Positions 27,594 to 36,257 are shown, numbered from the stretch's first letter. The stretch is 39,924 nucleotides of DNA from Bauldia sp. (GCA_020442065.1 JAGRKZ010000063.1:570-40493), one strand, 5' to 3'. The notes: generated by a model not told the origin, from the sequence alone. A program made the numbers and translations.

Positions 27594-29787
27594 AGGCCGG
27601 GGTGGGCGGACCGTTCCGGGCGATGGCCGTGGCGACGATCATCCGCACGTCAGCTGGAATGAACGGCTTCTCGATCCTCGGCCGCGCCTGTTCGGCGAGG
27701 AACTCCTGAACTGAAGCGCTGAGCGCATCGCCGGTCACAAAGATGAGCCGGTCGGCAAGAGCCGCGCAGTCGTCCCGCAGGCGGCGATACAGCTCCATTC
27801 CGTTGATGCCTGGCATGCGGATGTCGCTGAGGATCAGATCGTATTCGCCGCTGTGGATCTTCTCCATCGCAGTCGCACCGTCGTTGACGATGTCGATCGC
27901 ATAACCGTCGCGGGAAAGGATCTCGGCGAGCGTAGCTGCCACTTCGGGCTCGTCATCGACGATCAGCAGGCGTCCGCCGGGTGCTACGGTCACCAGACCC
28001 GCAACGCGCTCGCTCTGATGCGGTTCCGGCTTGCCGAGCGGCAGTCGGACGATGAACGAGGCGCCGCCACCCGGAGCGTCGTCGACGACCACGGTGCCAT
28101 CGTGCGAGGCGACGACACTGTGGCAGACAGAAAGACCGATGCCGGTGCCAACGCCGAGCGGCTTGGTCGTGAAGAACGGTTCGAAGATGCGTGTCCTCAT
28201 GTCCGGCGGAATGCCCGGTCCATTGTCCGATATCGCCACCTCCGCCATGTTGGCGACCGCATCGAACCGCGTGGCGACGACAAGCCGCCGCGGTTCGGGC
28301 CGGTCGGCCAGGGCTTGTTGGGCGTTGACGATGAGGTTGGTGAGCACCTGTCCGATCTGGACCGGGTCGGCCCAGATGGTGGGCAGGTCCGGCGCGAGCT
28401 GGCTGCGGAACTGGATGCCCGCCGACCGGAGCCCGTAGCCCAGCAATTCGAGCGCCGCGTCCACCGCCTCGTTGAGGTTCACAGCCGCCCGTGACGGCGC
28501 ACGCTGACGCGCCATGGCCAGGAAGGACTTGACGATCCGTGCGCAGCGTTCCGCGGCGAAGCGAATCTTGGAACTTCGCGCAACGGTCGCCGCATCGGTG
28601 ACGTGCTCCTCGAGCAGCGTGGCCTGGGCGACGACGATCGACAGCGGGTTGTTGAGCTCGTGGGCGACGCCCGCCAGCAGCGATCCGAGGGCGCCGACCT
28701 TTTCGCGGTGGGTGATGATCTCGCGCTGGCGCTCGATCTCGAGCTCCGCCGCATGCTTCTCGCTGAGGTCGAGGATGCCGAGCGCGACGCACGGAACGTC
28801 ATCGTAGTCGAGCGTGCGAGCCGAGAGCGCCACCGGGAAACGCCGGCCATCGGCCGTGCGCATCTCGGTCTCCCGCTGCGCAGCGATCGCCACGGCGTCC
28901 GGAGTGGCAAGGGCCTGCAAGTCGGTCGGATCGGGGAAGAACGACGCGACGTGGCCGAACCTGCCGTTCTCCTCCCGCAGCCCCAGGAGGGATTCCGCAG
29001 CGGGATTGGCATAGTGGATGGTGCCGTCGCGGATTTCGCAGACCAGCATGGGCACCGGGTTCGCCCGGGCGACCGCGAGAAAACGCCGCCCGGCCTCGAC
29101 CAGCGTCGCCGCTTCCCGTTCGCGCGCGATCCGCGCCTGCTCCTGATTGGCGAGGGCGGTATGGAACAGCCGGCGCCGCACCCCGACCTCGGCAATGAGG
29201 AAAGCGATCAGCACGATGCCCGTGAACGTCAACGCCGCGATGAGCATTGCGCCCAGGATGAAGTTGTCGCGCAGTGTCTGGATCGCCGTCATTGCGCCGG
29301 TGGTCTCGAAGAATTCGAAATCGAGCGTCAGCGCCTTGAGCAGAGGACCGAGCGGGGTCAAAGCGGCGAGAATGCGCTGCATCTCCACCGGGTCTCCGGG
29401 GGCGACCCGCCGCAGGGCTGGCTCCTGCTCATCGACGATGGCGCGGACCTTGCGGTAGTTGTCCTGGGCGTCGGCGATCTGCACCAGTCGTTCATGGGCC
29501 ACCCCGGTCTCGATGAGCGAGAGGCGGCTGACGAAGATATCGATGCGGAGATCGAGCCCGGCGCGATCCACGTCGGCGCTGCGATCGGCGTAGCGGTTTG
29601 CCGCATCGAGGAGCCGCCAGTATTCGGCTTCCAGCTGGCTGAGGTGCCACGTGGAGTATTCGACGTTCCACTTTTCGACCGACCGCGCCGCCTTCGACGT
29701 GTAAGCGAAGACGACGGCAAGAGCGGCGGCGAGGCTGATGAGGATGCCGATCAGCAGTGAGAACTTCCAATGCCAATGACGGTTCAT
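27592..29787 (-). CDS. Hybrid sensor histidine kinase (two TM - PAS - HisKA - HATPase - receiver)
   Basis: 731 residues. TM1 is near 7-28 (FSLLIGILISLAAALAVVFAY), then a helical periplasmic sensor region, TM2 near 180-205 (LGAMLIAALTFTGIVLIAFLI), a PAS domain (VPMLVCEIRDGTIHYANPAAE), HisKA with His376 ([11 protein letters not shown]), HATPase_c ([33 protein letters not shown]) and a receiver with Asp655 (DLILSDIRMPGING). Start: ATG at 29787 overlapping the stop of the upstream gene as ATGA, indicating translational coupling. The cytoplasmic half is strongly similar to the other hybrid kinase, whereas the sensor halves are unrelated, so the two feed different signals into what appears to be a common relay. 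It is transcribed from element H. Confidence 0.92.
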   Translation of the reverse strand: MNRHWHWKFSLLIGILISLAAALAVVFAYTSKAARSVEKWNVEYSTWHLSQLEAEYWRLLDAANRYADRSADVDRAGLDLRIDIFVSRLSLIETGVAHERLVQIADAQDNYRKVRAIVDEQEPALRRVAPGDPVEMQRILAALTPLGPLLKALTLDFEFFETTGAMTAIQTLRDNFILGAMLIAALTFTGIVLIAFLIAEVGVRRRLFHTALANQEQARIAREREAATLVEAGRRFLAVARANPVPMLVCEIRDGTIHYANPAAESLLGLREENGRFGHVASFFPDPTDLQALATPDAVAIAAQRETEMRTADGRRFPVALSARTLDYDDVPCVALGILDLSEKHAAELEIERQREIITHREKVGALGSLLAGVAHELNNPLSIVVAQATLLEEHVTDAATVARSSKIRFAAERCARIVKSFLAMARQRAPSRAAVNLNEAVDAALELLGYGLRSAGIQFRSQLAPDLPTIWADPVQIGQVLTNLIVNAQQALADRPEPRRLVVATRFDAVANMAEVAISDNGPGIPPDMRTRIFEPFFTTKPLGVGTGIGLSVCHSVVASHDGTVVVDDAPGGGASFIVRLPLGKPEPHQSERVAGLVTVAPGGRLLIVDDEPEVAATLAEILSRDGYAIDIVNDGATAMEKIHSGEYDLILSDIRMPGINGMELYRRLRDDCAALADRLIFVTGDALSASVQEFLAEQARPRIEKPFIPADVRMIVATAIARNGPPTPA

Positions 29788-30299
29788 CGTATGTCGATCG
29801 ACCTCAATTGCCAGATCCACTTGAGGTCGTTCCTCGGGTCGCGCAGTTCGCCGTACTCGTCGCGGGGGTAGACGACCCAGATCGGCCCCTTGTCGCGCGA
29901 TGTGAGTTCGACACCGTTCATCCGCAGCGCCAGCAGCACGGGATAGTCGAGAAAATCCGACACCGGGATTTCCACGGTGTAGTCGTTGAGCGCGGTGGCC
30001 ATCACCGTCTCGCCATGGGCCCCGACGGCCTCGAGGACCTTTGACGCGAGAACACCGTCAAACACCTGTGGTCCGTCGGTCCAGGTCGTCGTGGTGGTCA
30101 AGGTCTCGACGCCGAGCGCCTCGAGCATGGTCCGATCGAATTCGGCGCGGCCGGCGGCGTTGGTATTGGTGATCGCGCCGCCCACGACCAGAATCACCGA
30201 CCCGGTGGGATCGGACAGTTCACCGGCCTGCGCCGCAGGCGCGTTCAGCATGAGAACGCCCAGTGCGACTGCGGCGAGGGGGCGAAGCCAATGGGGCAT
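29784..30299 (-). CDS. Periplasmic oxidoreductase molybdopterin-binding-fold protein, no cysteine
   Basis: 171 residues with a signal peptide (LRPLAAVALGVLMLNAPAAQA, cleaved before GELSD). The C-terminal half (DYTVEIPVSDFLDYPVLLALRMNGVELTSRDKG, then PIWVVYPRDEY) matches the small 'oxidoreductase molybdopterin binding' (SUOX-fold) proteins that often sit beside histidine kinases in alphaproteobacteria. The whole sequence contains no cysteine, so the usual Mo-ligand Cys is missing and enzymatic sulfite-oxidase-type chemistry is unlikely. GGGAGA precedes the ATG. Its stop overlaps the start of the hybrid kinase (ATGA). It is best viewed as a periplasmic signal-input partner of that kinase; this is inference. 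Confidence 0.78.
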   Translation of the reverse strand: MPHWLRPLAAVALGVLMLNAPAAQAGELSDPTGSVILVVGGAITNTNAAGRAEFDRTMLEALGVETLTTTTTWTDGPQVFDGVLASKVLEAVGAHGETVMATALNDYTVEIPVSDFLDYPVLLALRMNGVELTSRDKGPIWVVYPRDEYGELRDPRNDLKWIWQLRSIDIR

Positions 30300-30418
30300 G
30301 GACGAGTCTCCCGGAAACGGTGGCCGCGCCGCCCGCCCGTCCGCTACCCGGTCCGAAATCTTGCCCGGCTCGCTGTACCGATCGGGACGGCACATGCAGC
30401 GATGTTTGGCGGGCGCTC

Positions 30419-30465
30419 GTTTCCGGCTGATGCCCGCATGGCGGGAACTCTGTTTCAATTGTTGC
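30419..30465 (-). promoter_or_regulatory. GAAAC four-half-site element, copy H (before the molybdopterin-fold/kinase operon)
   Basis: Minus-strand half-sites GCAAC at 30465, GAAAC at 30456, GGCAT at 30434 (the weakest third site) and GAAAC at 30423 (5' ends), offsets 0/9/31/42. Conserved A at 30407. It lies back-to-back with copy C, 49 bp away on the other strand, in a divergent promoter region. Confidence 0.72.
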
Positions 30466-30514
30466 AGACCGCGGCGCGGCGACGACGCCGGCAACGGCTG
30501 TCCGCTGCCCGGCT

Positions 30515-30561
30515 GAAACATTCGAAGCATGCTTGCCGGCGATCCGAAATCGTCGCGAAAC
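30515..30561 (+). promoter_or_regulatory. GAAAC four-half-site element, copy C (before the PaaK-like ligase)
   Basis: Half-sites GAAAC at 30515, GAAGC at 30524, GAAAT at 30546 and GAAAC at 30557, offsets 0/9/31/42. Conserved A at 30573. Only 46 bp separate the motif end from the ATG, and the AGGAGG ribosome site starts about 33 bp after it. The fourth half-site must therefore lie close to the core promoter. Confidence 0.8.
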
Positions 30562-30607
30562 GACGAGTGATCAGGTTTGGCCTCCGATCGAACCACAGGA
30601 GGCCGCG

Positions 30608-31984
30608 ATGTTTCTGCTCAATCTTCTCAGGGCGCATGGCGAGGGGCTGGCCGTACAGCGCGGGAGCCGTTCGCGCCTCGAGGACCTGCAGCGGCGCAAG
30701 TTCCGCGCCCTGGTCCGCCACTGTGCCCGGCACTCGCCATACTACCGGGACGTCATGGCCGATCTGCGGATCGACCCCGAACGTTGCTCGGTCGAGGACT
30801 TCCCCGTCATCGACAAGGCGACAGTCATCGCCAACTACGACCGGATCGTCACCGATCGAGCCCTCAGCTGGTCCCGTGTCTCGGCGTTCGCGGCCGAAGG
30901 TGGCAGTGACGCGGCACTGATGGATGGGCGCTATCACGTCATCCACACCTCCGGCAGCTCCGGCGAGACCGGCTTCTTTGTCTACGACAACGCTGACTGG
31001 GCCCGCGGCCTGGCGCCGGCGCTTCGCATCAACCCCTACCGCGGACGCCGCCGGAGACTGGCCTTCTACGGCATCGTCAATGATCGCGGCGCGGGCGCCG
31101 GCATGGCGATGACCGCGAGCCAAGGCTTGCTGAGGCTCGCCTACGACGCCCGCGGCTTCGACATCCTCGGCCCGGTAGACGAAACGGTCGCGGATATCGA
31201 TCGCTTTCAGCCCGACATCGTCGTCGGCTATCCGACCGCGCTCTCGGTTCTCGCCGACGCCCAGCGCGCCGGCGGCTTGAACATCCGCCCCCAGTTCCTG
31301 CAATGCAGCGGCGAGGTGGTCTTTCCGCAGCACCGCGAGGCGATCGAGCAGGCCTTCGGCCGGCCTCTGATCAATGTCTACAGCTCGTCCGAACACCTCA
31401 TCATGGGCATGAGCCGGGGCGCCGGCGAGGACATGGTCCTGTTCGAGGAAAGCTTCATCTTCGAGATCGAGCGCGACCACACCCTCGTGACCAACCTCTT
31501 CAATCGCTCGCTGCCGCTGATCCGCTACCGGATGAACGATCGTCTCATCCCGGTTGAAGCGCCGGCCGCGGCATCGTCGCCCTACCGCCGGGTGAAGGAG
31601 ATCGTCGGCCGCGCCGAAGGCGGCGACATTGTCTTCCGGACGCCCGACGGGCGCGAGGAGCGGATCACATCGTTCGCCTTCGGTTCGTTGTCCTGGAAGC
31701 ACGTCGAGCGATTCCAGTTCCATGTCGGCAACGAGGCGTGCCGGCTCGACCTCGTGCCCGAGCCCGGGCTGACCGCAGCAGCGATCGCGGACGCTGTCGC
31801 GGATGCGCGGGCCAAGCTCCGGGCCTTGTTTGCCAGCCGGTCGCTCGCCAACGTTGCGATCGAGGTCCGGCCGGTGTCGTCGATCGCGCCGGATCCGGTC
31901 ACCGGAAAGGTGCGCGCGGTGGTGTTCTCCGGTGCGCGCCCGAGCGAGAAGGCCGGATCGCCGGCGCTCGCGCCGGCCGCCTGA
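30608..31984 (+). CDS. PaaK/CapK-like adenylate-forming enzyme (acyl-CoA ligase superfamily)
   Basis: A 458-residue member of the phenylacetate-CoA ligase/CapK branch of the ANL superfamily. It has an N-terminal HSPYYRDVM typical of PaaK relatives, the P-loop HTSGSSGETGFF (residues 113-124), VYSSSEH as the adenylate-binding A5-like motif, and LIRYRMNDRL in the A8 region. A C-terminal subdomain follows. It should activate a carboxylic acid as an acyl-AMP; the second step (CoA or carrier protein) and the substrate are unknown. The ATG has AGGAGG five bases upstream. It is followed after 24 bp by an MFS exporter and lies near a PfaA-like synthase, so it may load or release that pathway's acyl chain. 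Confidence 0.85.
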   Translation: MFLLNLLRAHGEGLAVQRGSRSRLEDLQRRKFRALVRHCARHSPYYRDVMADLRIDPERCSVEDFPVIDKATVIANYDRIVTDRALSWSRVSAFAAEGGSDAALMDGRYHVIHTSGSSGETGFFVYDNADWARGLAPALRINPYRGRRRRLAFYGIVNDRGAGAGMAMTASQGLLRLAYDARGFDILGPVDETVADIDRFQPDIVVGYPTALSVLADAQRAGGLNIRPQFLQCSGEVVFPQHREAIEQAFGRPLINVYSSSEHLIMGMSRGAGEDMVLFEESFIFEIERDHTLVTNLFNRSLPLIRYRMNDRLIPVEAPAAASSPYRRVKEIVGRAEGGDIVFRTPDGREERITSFAFGSLSWKHVERFQFHVGNEACRLDLVPEPGLTAAAIADAVADARAKLRALFASRSLANVAIEVRPVSSIAPDPVTGKVRAVVFSGARPSEKAGSPALAPAA

Positions 31985-32008
31985 TCCAGGCATCGGAGAC
32001 GACGAACC

Positions 32009-33187
32009 ATGACCGCCGAACGCCCGGTTGGGCACCGCGGCGATGCCCGGACTGCACTGCCGCTGATGATGGGACTGGCGGCACTCGGCGCGGTGTCGAT
32101 GAACGCGCTCCTGCCGTCGCTGGGCGCAGTCCAGGCCGCCTTCTCGGCAAGCGATCGCTCCGTACACTTGACCCTCACGGCGTTCCTGGCGGGTGCCGCA
32201 GCCGCACAGCTCGGCTTCGGCGCCGCCTCGGATGCCTACGGCCGGCGTTCGGCGCTGCTGGTTGCCATCGGGATCTTCTGCATCGGCAGCGCCGTGGCCA
32301 CGTCGGCGCCGTCCATCGACGTTCTTGCGTTCGGTCGCCTGCTCCAAGGGGCCGGGGGCGCGGCGTGCCTGATCCTCGCCGAGGCCATGGTCGCCGACGG
32401 CTCGCAACGCGAGGCACTATCCCGCCGACTTGGCTACCTCAATGTCGGCATGGCGGTCGCCATCCTTGCCGCGCCGCTGGCGGGTGCCGCCCTCGACCGA
32501 AGCTTCGGCTGGCGCTCCGTCCTCGCCGGGATGCTCATTGCAGGCGTTGTCCTCGGCATCACCGCCTGGCGGCGGATCGCCGACCGGCCAGAGCCGACGG
32601 ACCGCATTGGAGGCTGGTTTCGCCGCACCTCGAGGCTGTTGCGGACCCGCGCATTCCTCGCCCAGTGCTCGTGCGCGGGCTTCGTCATGACCAACTACTT
32701 CTGCCTGGTCGCATTCGGACCGAAGATCGCAATGGCTTACGGCCTCGGCTCCGTCCACTTCGCCATCCTCTTCGTGTGGCTCGGCGTCGGCTATGTGGGC
32801 GGGACCCTTCTGGCGCCGACCCTCTATCGCCGGTTCGGCCGGCGGACGAGCGCCATCGGCGTCCTCCTGTTCGCGGCGGCCGTCGCGGGAAGTGGCGTCG
32901 CAGCCGGCCAGTTCGGCGGCATCGCCTTGTCCGCCTTCATCGGGATCGCCACGGTCATGGCGCTAGCCGCCGGACTCGTCCTTCCGGGCCTGACGTCGAC
33001 CGCGCTGGCGGTCGATGCGTCGTCCGCCGGCGCCGCGGCCGGCCTTTTCAACTTCGCTGTCTTCGCCAAGGGCGCTTTCGTAACCCAGCTGGCCGGCACG
33101 CTGTTCGCCACCACCCCGCTTTCGATGGCGGTGACGATGTTCATCGCCACGACGGCGGCTCTCCTGATCAGCCTGCGCTCCGCATAG
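32009..33187 (+). CDS. MFS exporter, Bcr/CflA-like DHA1 family
   Basis: 392 residues with about twelve hydrophobic segments. The first helix pair begins LPLMMGLAALGAVSMNALLPSL; motif A is present after TM2 (GFGAASDAYGRRSALL), and the antiporter region reads LLQGAGGAACLILAEAMVAD, both typical of the Bcr/CflA drug-efflux group. It is the second gene of a two-gene operon with the PaaK-like ligase. In this context it may export the product of the neighbouring lipid/polyketide pathway or give self-protection; that link is inference from position. Confidence 0.88.
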   Translation: MTAERPVGHRGDARTALPLMMGLAALGAVSMNALLPSLGAVQAAFSASDRSVHLTLTAFLAGAAAAQLGFGAASDAYGRRSALLVAIGIFCIGSAVATSAPSIDVLAFGRLLQGAGGAACLILAEAMVADGSQREALSRRLGYLNVGMAVAILAAPLAGAALDRSFGWRSVLAGMLIAGVVLGITAWRRIADRPEPTDRIGGWFRRTSRLLRTRAFLAQCSCAGFVMTNYFCLVAFGPKIAMAYGLGSVHFAILFVWLGVGYVGGTLLAPTLYRRFGRRTSAIGVLLFAAAVAGSGVAAGQFGGIALSAFIGIATVMALAAGLVLPGLTSTALAVDASSAGAAAGLFNFAVFAKGAFVTQLAGTLFATTPLSMAVTMFIATTAALLISLRSA

Positions 33188-33198
33188 CTCACGGGACT

Positions 33199-33245
33199 GA
33201 AACCACAGAAACCCGTTTTCCGGAATCGGGACGCACCGGCGAAAT
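33199..33245 (+). promoter_or_regulatory. GAAAC four-half-site element, copy F
   Basis: Half-sites GAAAC at 33199, GAAAC at 33208, GACGC at 33230 and GAAAT at 33241, offsets 0/9/31/42. Conserved A at 33257. It begins 12 bp past the MFS stop codon and ends 50 bp before a small ORF at 33296, the same spacing as at copies C and E. Confidence 0.7.
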
Positions 33246-33295
33246 GGTGGCCCGGCATTCTCGCAGCAGCTTCAATGCTCAGGCGGGAAACGGAC

Positions 33296-33679
33296 ATGAA
33301 AGCCATCGTCCATGCCGCACATCCCCACGCGGGATCGATTGCAGCGGATCGCCCGGAATTCGCCGGGACGACATCCGCCTTCGCGGCTCTGATCCGCCGC
33401 GCGGACTTCGAGGCAAGGGACATACTGGTCCGTACCCTCGCTCCCGTGACCGGTCCGAACGCTTGGGTCAGTCCGGCAGACGTGCCGATGGTGATGCTCT
33501 TTGGACTCGCTGCCGCCTCGGGTCGACACCTGCTCGCACTTTGGCGAAACGGGACGTCCCGTCGGCGGCGACAAGCGACGGGCGTCGAGCGGGCCCGCCG
33601 GTCCGCGACTGAAACCGACGAAACACCTCTCACGGCCGCGCGATGTCGGCCTGAAACAGCCGGCGTCGATCATCCTTGA
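33296..33679 (+). CDS. Hypothetical small protein downstream of element F
   Basis: A 127-codon frame, not recognised. The first 85 residues look protein-like (MKAIVHAAHPHAGS..., a DILVRTLAP strand, then a hydrophobic stretch VPMVMLFGLAAASGRHLLALW). The rest is Arg/Thr-rich and overlaps promoter element E, which is unusual, so the gene may be frameshifted or may truly end earlier. The ribosome site is weak. Support comes mainly from having its own GAAAC element at standard distance. Confidence 0.4.
   Translation: MKAIVHAAHPHAGSIAADRPEFAGTTSAFAALIRRADFEARDILVRTLAPVTGPNAWVSPADVPMVMLFGLAAASGRHLLALWRNGTSRRRRQATGVERARRSATETDETPLTAARCRPETAGVDHP
33611..33657 (+). promoter_or_regulatory. GAAAC four-half-site element, copy E (before the PfaD-like gene)
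   Basis: Half-sites GAAAC at 33611, GAAAC at 33620, GATGT at 33642 and GAAAC at 33653, offsets 0/9/31/42. Conserved A at 33669. It ends 57 bp before the ATG at 33715. Confidence 0.78.
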
Positions 33680-33714
33680 ACTGCAGGTCCGCAACCGTTG
33701 CGAAGGAGGCCAAA

Positions 33715-35358
33715 ATGAGCGTCGCAAATGCAGAGATCATGAAGCTTGGCGTGGAACGGCGCGAGCGCCGGACGCCCGCCTATGTCTGGGCCGAGGGCGA
33801 CGCCGGGTCCTTCCCGGCCGGGATCGATTGCCGCTCGGCGCTCTCCCTCATAAGGCGGCGGGACGACCAGGCGATCGGCTACCTGCCCGGCTCGGGCGCC
33901 GACGACGTCGATGCCATCCTCGACGACGATGAGGTCGATCTGCTCGGGCTCCTGCCGCCGCTCCATCCCGAGTGGCTCGGCGATGTCGCCTTCCGCAGGA
34001 CCCATGGGTGCCGGTTTGCCTACATCGTCGGCGAGATGGCGCGGGGGATCACCACGCCCGACATGGTGATCAACGCCGCGCGGCATGGCTTCATGGCCTT
34101 TCACGGCAGCGCCGGTCTCCCGCTCGCGGCGATCGAGGAGCAGATCAACACGATCCGTTCGGCGCTGGGCGAGGCCGACAATTGGGGCGCCAATCTCATC
34201 TGCAACCTCGATGATCCCGACAAGGAGATGGCGACCGCCCGGCTCTTCCTGCGGCTCGGGGTCCGTCGCATTTCCGCTTCGGCCTTCCTCAAGCTCACGC
34301 CGGCGGTGGTGATGATCGCCGCCCGTGGCCTGCGCGCGGACGAATCAGGAAGGGCGATCCGGCACAATTTCGTCTTCGCCAAGGTTTCCCGTCCGGAGGT
34401 TGCGGAGGCCTTCCTGTCGCCGCCGCCGCAGGCGATGCTCGACGCCCTGGTTGCCACCGGACACGTCACGGCGGCGGAGGCGCGGCTGGCCGCGACGCTG
34501 CCGGTGGCGAGCGACATCACGGTTGAGGCCGACTCGGGCGGGCATACCGACAACCGGCCGCTCACGGCGACCTTTCCGGCGATCCTGCAATTGCGTGATC
34601 GCATCGCGAGGAGTCTCGAGAACGCCGAGACGGTCCGGGTCGGCGCGGCAGGCGGCATCGGCACGCCGTCGGCGCTCGCCGCCGCTTTCCAGCTCGGCGC
34701 CGCCTACGTCGTGACCGGATCCGTCAACCAGTCGGCCGTCGAATCCGGGCTGTCGGCTGCCGGCCGCGAAATGCTGCGAACGGCCGGCGTCGCCGACGTC
34801 GCGATGGCTCCCGCGGCCGACATGTTCGAGATGGGCATCAAGGTCCAGGTCCTGAAACGCGGGAGCATCTTCGCCGCCCACGCCAACAAGCTCTACGAGC
34901 TCTATCGTCGCCATGGCTCCTTCGACGCGCTGCCCCTCAAGGACCGCGAGTGGCTGGAGAAGATGGTCCTCCGCATGCCGATCGAGGACGCCTGGGCCGA
35001 GACCCGCGCCTATCATGCGCGGCGCAATCCCGCCAAGGTTGAGAAGGCCGAGGCCAATCCGGCCTACCGCATGGCGCTGGTCTGCCGCCGCTACCTGTTC
35101 CTCTGCTCGCAGTGGGCGCGGGACGGCGAAGAAGGCCGCAAGGCCGACTTCCAGATCTGGTGCGGCCCGGCGATGGGGGCCTTCAACGACTGGGTACGGG
35201 GGAGCTTTCTCGAGAATCTCGAGAACCGAACCGTCGTTCAGATCGGCAAGAACCTCATCGAAGGCGCCGCGACGATCCAGCGGATGCAGCAGCTTCGGAG
35301 CTTCGGCATGCCGGTGTCGGCCGCGGCTTTCGACTACAGGCCCCGGCCGCTGCGCTAG
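33715..35358 (+). CDS. pfaD: PfaD-family trans-acting enoyl reductase (nitronate monooxygenase-like FMN enzyme)
   Basis: 547 residues with the PfaD signatures: AYIVGEMARGITTPDMVINAARHGF..FHGSAGLPL at the start of the FMN TIM barrel, the HNFVFAKVSRPEVAEAF segment, DITVEADSGGHTDNRPL, VRVGAAGGIGTPSALAAAFQLGAAYVVTGSVNQ, and the C-terminal extension KADFQIWCGPAMGAFNDWV typical of the polyketide/PUFA-associated group. By family it reduces enoyl-thioesters on the carrier domains of a PUFA or trans-AT synthase, supplying the step missing from PfaA-type proteins. AGGAGG lies seven bases before the ATG at 33715. The matching synthase gene begins 1.06 kb downstream, after the response regulator. Confidence 0.93.
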   Translation: MSVANAEIMKLGVERRERRTPAYVWAEGDAGSFPAGIDCRSALSLIRRRDDQAIGYLPGSGADDVDAILDDDEVDLLGLLPPLHPEWLGDVAFRRTHGCRFAYIVGEMARGITTPDMVINAARHGFMAFHGSAGLPLAAIEEQINTIRSALGEADNWGANLICNLDDPDKEMATARLFLRLGVRRISASAFLKLTPAVVMIAARGLRADESGRAIRHNFVFAKVSRPEVAEAFLSPPPQAMLDALVATGHVTAAEARLAATLPVASDITVEADSGGHTDNRPLTATFPAILQLRDRIARSLENAETVRVGAAGGIGTPSALAAAFQLGAAYVVTGSVNQSAVESGLSAAGREMLRTAGVADVAMAPAADMFEMGIKVQVLKRGSIFAAHANKLYELYRRHGSFDALPLKDREWLEKMVLRMPIEDAWAETRAYHARRNPAKVEKAEANPAYRMALVCRRYLFLCSQWARDGEEGRKADFQIWCGPAMGAFNDWVRGSFLENLENRTVVQIGKNLIEGAATIQRMQQLRSFGMPVSAAAFDYRPRPLR

Positions 35359-35510
35359 CGGCCCGCTCACGTCGCAACGACGAGGTGCAGGGATGCCCCG
35401 GGGACACGCGAAGGGCCGGGCATTCACCTAGCCGAGCGATGTCACTTCATGAGCACCGGCGGGCACGCTAGTGTCCGCCATATGCAGGGCGAGCGCGGCG
35501 AGGTTCGAGG

Positions 35511-36233
35511 ATGGCAAGAGTTCCCCACATAGCGGTCGTCGACGACGAGGCGGAGATTCGGTCGTCGATCGCCGAGTACCTCACCATGCACGGCTTCAAC
35601 GTGAGCGAGGCCGACGGTGGGGCGGCGCTGAGGCGGCTCGTCGGCCGGGGCGAGCAGTTCGACCTGGTGATCCTCGATATCCGCATGCCGGGAGAGGACG
35701 GCCTGTCGCTTGCGCGATGGCTGCGCGAGCACGTCAAGATCGGCGTGATCATGCTGACCGCCTCGGGCGACACCGTCGACCGCATCACCGGCCTGGAAGT
35801 CGGTGCCGACGACTACGTGCCGAAGCCCTTCGATCTCCGGGAGCTTCTGGCCCGGGTGCGCAGCGTGCTCCGGCGCGTGGCGGGCATGCCGACCAAGCCG
35901 ACCATGCCGGAGCAGATCCGGTTCGGGCGCTTCATCCTCGAGCTGGCCAGCAAGTCGCTGGCGACCGAGACCGGCGAGCCGGTACCCCTGACCACCATGG
36001 AGTTCGATCTTCTCAAGGCTTTCGCCACGCACCCCAACCGCGTGCTGTCGCGCGACCAGCTGCTTGACCTCGCCCACGGCAAGGGTGCCGAGCCGTTCGA
36101 CCGGTCGATCGACATCCGCGTCACCCGGCTGCGTCGCAAGATCGAGGAGGTGCCGGATCGTCCGGAGATCATCAAGACGATCCGCGGGGCGGGCTACATG
36201 TTCGTTCCGGACCAACTCGCCAAGCAGACCTGA
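35511..36233 (+). CDS. OmpR/PhoB-family response regulator
   Basis: 240 residues: receiver domain (acidic DDE at 11-13, phosphoacceptor Asp56 in LVILDIRMPGEDG, Thr in IMLTASG, Lys105 in YVPKPF) followed by a winged-helix output domain (LTTMEFDLLKAFATHPNRVLSRDQLLDL ... DIRVTRLRRKIE ... IIKTIRGAGYMFV). GAGG lies six bases before the ATG. It sits between pfaD and the pfaA-like gene and is closed by a strong terminator. No GAAAC element lies in front of it. OmpR-family regulators bind direct-repeat half-sites about 10-11 bp apart, so this is the best local candidate to bind the GAAAC elements. No cognate kinase is adjacent; the two hybrid kinases are plausible sources of phosphate. Confidence 0.93.
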   Translation: MARVPHIAVVDDEAEIRSSIAEYLTMHGFNVSEADGGAALRRLVGRGEQFDLVILDIRMPGEDGLSLARWLREHVKIGVIMLTASGDTVDRITGLEVGADDYVPKPFDLRELLARVRSVLRRVAGMPTKPTMPEQIRFGRFILELASKSLATETGEPVPLTTMEFDLLKAFATHPNRVLSRDQLLDLAHGKGAEPFDRSIDIRVTRLRRKIEEVPDRPEIIKTIRGAGYMFVPDQLAKQT

Positions 36234-36257
36234 ACCCCGCGCGAGTCGCGGACTTGC

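Noticed and set aside
35359-35510. Search for a GAAAC element before the OmpR-family regulator
   Set aside because: Only an isolated GCAAC is present and the other half-sites are missing.
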